Source: Mesorhizobium sp. (GTDB taxonomy: Bacteria > Pseudomonadota > Alphaproteobacteria > Rhizobiales > Rhizobiaceae). Taken from it: a stretch of 64,000 nucleotides of DNA. The translations under genes were made by a program, and so were the position numbers. Location: positions 293,280-357,279 of the forward strand of contig SAQR01000002.1 in NCBI GenBank assembly GCA_004020365.1, in the 5' to 3' direction. The notes beneath the pieces were generated by a model. The model had not been told where the DNA came from. It worked only from the letters and a program-made list of their open reading frames with translations, and did no database searches. Of the stretch, positions 62,213 to 64,000 are shown in pieces (the stretch's first letter is position 1; each line of letters starts with the position of its first letter).

Positions 62213-63541
62213 ATGACCAATCCGGCAGCCGGATCCTGGACGGCATTGATCGACGACATTCTGAACGGGCGTTGGACCAACCCGGAGACCGGTAAAAAGG
62301 CCGTGGTGCCCTATGACCGGATTGTCATCGAAGAAAGTCTCGACGGGCGGGCGGCCGATCTCGTTTCGGAGCTCGATCTGGGGGAGCGGTTCACGGTCGT
62401 TGCGGATCCCGCCACCTATGAGGCGCTTGGCGAACGCGTTGCGCGCGAACTGAAGACGCTCGGCCCCGTCGATGTGGTGATCCTGGATCACCCGCATGCC
62501 GACATGGCCAATGTCGAAAGCCTCGCCGTCAAGCTCGCCGATGCGGATGCCGTGGTCGCGGTCGGTTCCGGCACCATCAACGATCTCTGCAAGTTCGTCA
62601 CCGGAAGGAATAAACGGCGCTACTGCGTATTCGGGACGGCCGGTTCGATGAACGGCTATACCTCGACGACTGCATCCATCACGCTGGAAAGCGGCCTGAA
62701 AGTATCGCTCCCTTCCCACGCCCCTTCAGGCTTTTTCGTCGATCTCGGCGTCTCCGCTGCCGCCCCGACTTACCTGTCGGCGGCCGGGTTCGGTGACTGC
62801 CTTTGCCGCTCGGTCGCCCAGATCGACTGGTGGATGTCGCACCGCCTGCTTGGCACCGCCTACCATCAGGTCCCTTTTCTCATCCAGGAACAGGATGAGA
62901 CGGCGCTCAACCAGCGTGCTGCAAAGCTTGCCGAACACGACATCGAGGCCAATGGCTATCTCTATCGCGTGCTGACGCTCTGCGGTCTCGGAATTGCCTT
63001 CACCGGCGTCTCCAATCACGGTTCGATGGGCGAGCATCAGATATCGCACTATATCGACTGTTTTGCCGGCGAGCGTCACCCCGGCACGCTGCACGGCACC
63101 CAGGTCGGCGTCGCTTCGCTCACCATGGCGCGATTGCAGCAAGCAATGCTGGCAAGCGACAAGCCGCCGGTGGTGAAGGCGACGAAGATCGATCCTGACG
63201 ACATGGTCCGCCGCATGGGGCCGGCCGTCGCCGCACAATGTCTCGACGAATTGAAGAACAAGGCCTTCGACGAGACTGCCGCCGCCGCATTCAACGAGCG
63301 GCTGCAGGAGCTCTGGCCGACACTCAGGCAGGAGCTCAAGCAATTCATGGTGCCTGTCGACGAGATGCAGCGCCTGCTGAAATCTACCGGCGGCCCGATT
63401 TCAGCCGCCGAATTGGGCACGCCGGCCGATTTCTATCGCGAAGCCGTCGTTCATTGCCGGGAGATGCGCAATCGTTTCTCGTTCCTCGACATTGCTGCGG
63501 ATGCAGGAATGCTGGAGGATTTTGCGCGCGGGGAAGCCTGA
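62213..63541 (+). CDS. sn-glycerol-1-phosphate-dehydrogenase-like protein (AraM/EgsA family)
   Basis: The ATG at 62213, five bases after TGAGGAC, gives 442 residues. Iron/zinc alcohol-dehydrogenase class III features: VAVGSGTINDLCKFVTGRNKRRYCVFGTAGSMNGYTSTTASI and later metal ligands in GAGFGDC-like AAGFGDCLCRSVAQIDW, SNHGSMGEHQISHYIDCF and HGTQVGVASL. Bacterial AraM reduces dihydroxyacetone phosphate to glycerol-1-phosphate. With a sugar kinase, a sugar-sensing regulator and a HAD phosphatase around it, oxidation of another polyol phosphate is equally possible. Confidence 0.87.
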   Translation: MTNPAAGSWTALIDDILNGRWTNPETGKKAVVPYDRIVIEESLDGRAADLVSELDLGERFTVVADPATYEALGERVARELKTLGPVDVVILDHPHADMANVESLAVKLADADAVVAVGSGTINDLCKFVTGRNKRRYCVFGTAGSMNGYTSTTASITLESGLKVSLPSHAPSGFFVDLGVSAAAPTYLSAAGFGDCLCRSVAQIDWWMSHRLLGTAYHQVPFLIQEQDETALNQRAAKLAEHDIEANGYLYRVLTLCGLGIAFTGVSNHGSMGEHQISHYIDCFAGERHPGTLHGTQVGVASLTMARLQQAMLASDKPPVVKATKIDPDDMVRRMGPAVAAQCLDELKNKAFDETAAAAFNERLQELWPTLRQELKQFMVPVDEMQRLLKSTGGPISAAELGTPADFYREAVVHCREMRNRFSFLDIAADAGMLEDFARGEA

Positions 63542-63545
63542 GCGG

Positions 63546-64000
63546 ATGCGCGACCTCGCCGAATTCGGACCCGAATCTGCATCGCGCATTCGCGGCGTCT
63601 TCTGCGATATCGATGACACGTTGACGACCGAGGGTCGTCTTCCGGCCGACGCCTACCGTGCGCTCGAACGCCTGCACGAGGCGGGCCTTGTCGTTGCTCC
63701 GATTACCGGGAGACCGGCAGGCTGGTGCGACATGATTGCCCGGTTCTGGCCGGTCACCGGCGTGGTCGGAGAAAATGGCGCTTTTTACTTCGCTTATGAC
63801 CAGGCAACGCGAAAGATGATCCGGGTTTTCGCGGCAAGCGCTGACGAACGCCGGGAAAACAGGCGCAGGCTCGCCGAGCTGGAAAAGCGCATTGTCGAGG
63901 AAGTGCCGGGTTCGGCGGTATCCGCCGACCAGCAATATCGCGAAGCCGACCTGGCCATCGACTTTTGCGAAGATGTTCCGGCACTGCCGCTGTCCGATGC
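63546..64000 (+). CDS. HAD-superfamily (IIB type) phosphatase, cut by window end
   Basis: The ATG at 63546, 4 bp after the preceding gene, opens a frame that runs to the end of the window. The first 151 residues carry the HAD nucleophile motif VFCDIDDTLTT, motif II PITGRPAG and NGAFYF typical of Cof/sucrose-phosphatase-like IIB enzymes. The C-terminal metal-binding Asp pair is outside the window. It probably dephosphorylates the product of the dehydrogenase or kinase, as AraL does next to AraM in Bacillus. Confidence 0.87.
   Translation, partial: MRDLAEFGPESASRIRGVFCDIDDTLTTEGRLPADAYRALERLHEAGLVVAPITGRPAGWCDMIARFWPVTGVVGENGAFYFAYDQATRKMIRVFAASADERRENRRRLAELEKRIVEEVPGSAVSADQQYREADLAIDFCEDVPALPLSD

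Noticed and set aside
61094-62719. 541-codon version of the SorC regulator
   Set aside because: The extension overlaps the divergent dehydrogenase gene and contains no domain. The ATG at 62077 gives the normal SorC length.
1-64000. tRNA, rRNA, CRISPR, insertion sequences, prophage genes or replication origins
   Set aside because: None recognised in a read of both strands. The palindromic repeats lack transposase genes and regular spacer structure.

Overview
The window is GC-rich, densely coded DNA that reads like the chromosome or a chromid of a soil or plant-associated alphaproteobacterium. Mesorhizobium or a close relative is my best guess. The grounds are many ABC importers with SorC/GntR-type regulators, a small RNA that looks like the rhizobial alpha-r14 (NfeR1) family, and intergenic palindromic repeats of the 'CCTTCTCCCC-TTGTGGG' type. 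No rRNA, tRNA, insertion sequence, phage or CRISPR was seen. Species assignment is inference.

Region 1 (about 1.1-27.0 kb) is a methylated-amine catabolic island, and the best-supported reading gives a full route from trimethylamine (TMA) to ammonium. A TmoX/V/W-like ABC importer (25987-26961, 24826-25911, 22847-24829) would bring in TMAO or a related amine. Tmm (20364-21722) oxidises TMA to TMAO. Tdm (1139-3508, DUF1989 fused to GcvT) demethylates TMAO to dimethylamine (DMA). DmmD-A-B-C (15453-19209) takes DMA to methylamine. GmaS, MgsABC and MgdABCD (3773-13516) run the N-methylglutamate pathway from methylamine to glutamate, ammonium and C1 units. An Amt permease with a 72-residue single-helix partner and an XRE-cupin regulator sit inside the island. 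Related TGAAA/TTTCA half-sites occur upstream of mgs, tdm, tmm, the regulator and tmoX and may mark a regulon. Three palindromic repeat elements separate transcription units on the tdm-mgd side and a different one lies at the end of dmm.

Region 2 (27.4-38.4 kb) is a sugar or polyol module: a ribose-type ABC importer, two short-chain dehydrogenases, a SorC regulator, an FGGY kinase, a DRL (DXR-like) SAF-domain oxidoreductase and an enolase-superfamily enzyme. The substrate is unknown.

Region 3 (38.7-44.1 kb) is an RND efflux pump (adaptor plus inner-membrane pump, no outer-membrane factor), an 85-residue leader protein and a divergent TetR regulator with two clear operators. It is followed by the small RNA gene (44498-44612, minus).

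Region 4 (44.8-51.5 kb) has a fructose/ribose-type ABC importer, a 385-residue FAH-family dehydratase-like protein and a divergent aldehyde dehydrogenase, consistent with oxidative (Weimberg-like) pentose or aldonate breakdown.

Region 5 (50.8-58.3 kb) is a GntR regulator divergent from a seven-gene operon: a NitT/TauT-type ABC importer with two permeases, an acylpyruvase-like FAH protein, an oxalyl-CoA-synthetase-like ligase and a ketopantoate-reductase-like protein. I do not know a pathway with this combination.

Region 6 (58.5-64 kb) holds a SnoaL-like protein, an ArsC/YffB-like protein, and a second SorC/FGGY module divergent from a glycerol-1-phosphate-dehydrogenase-like protein and a HAD phosphatase cut by the window end.
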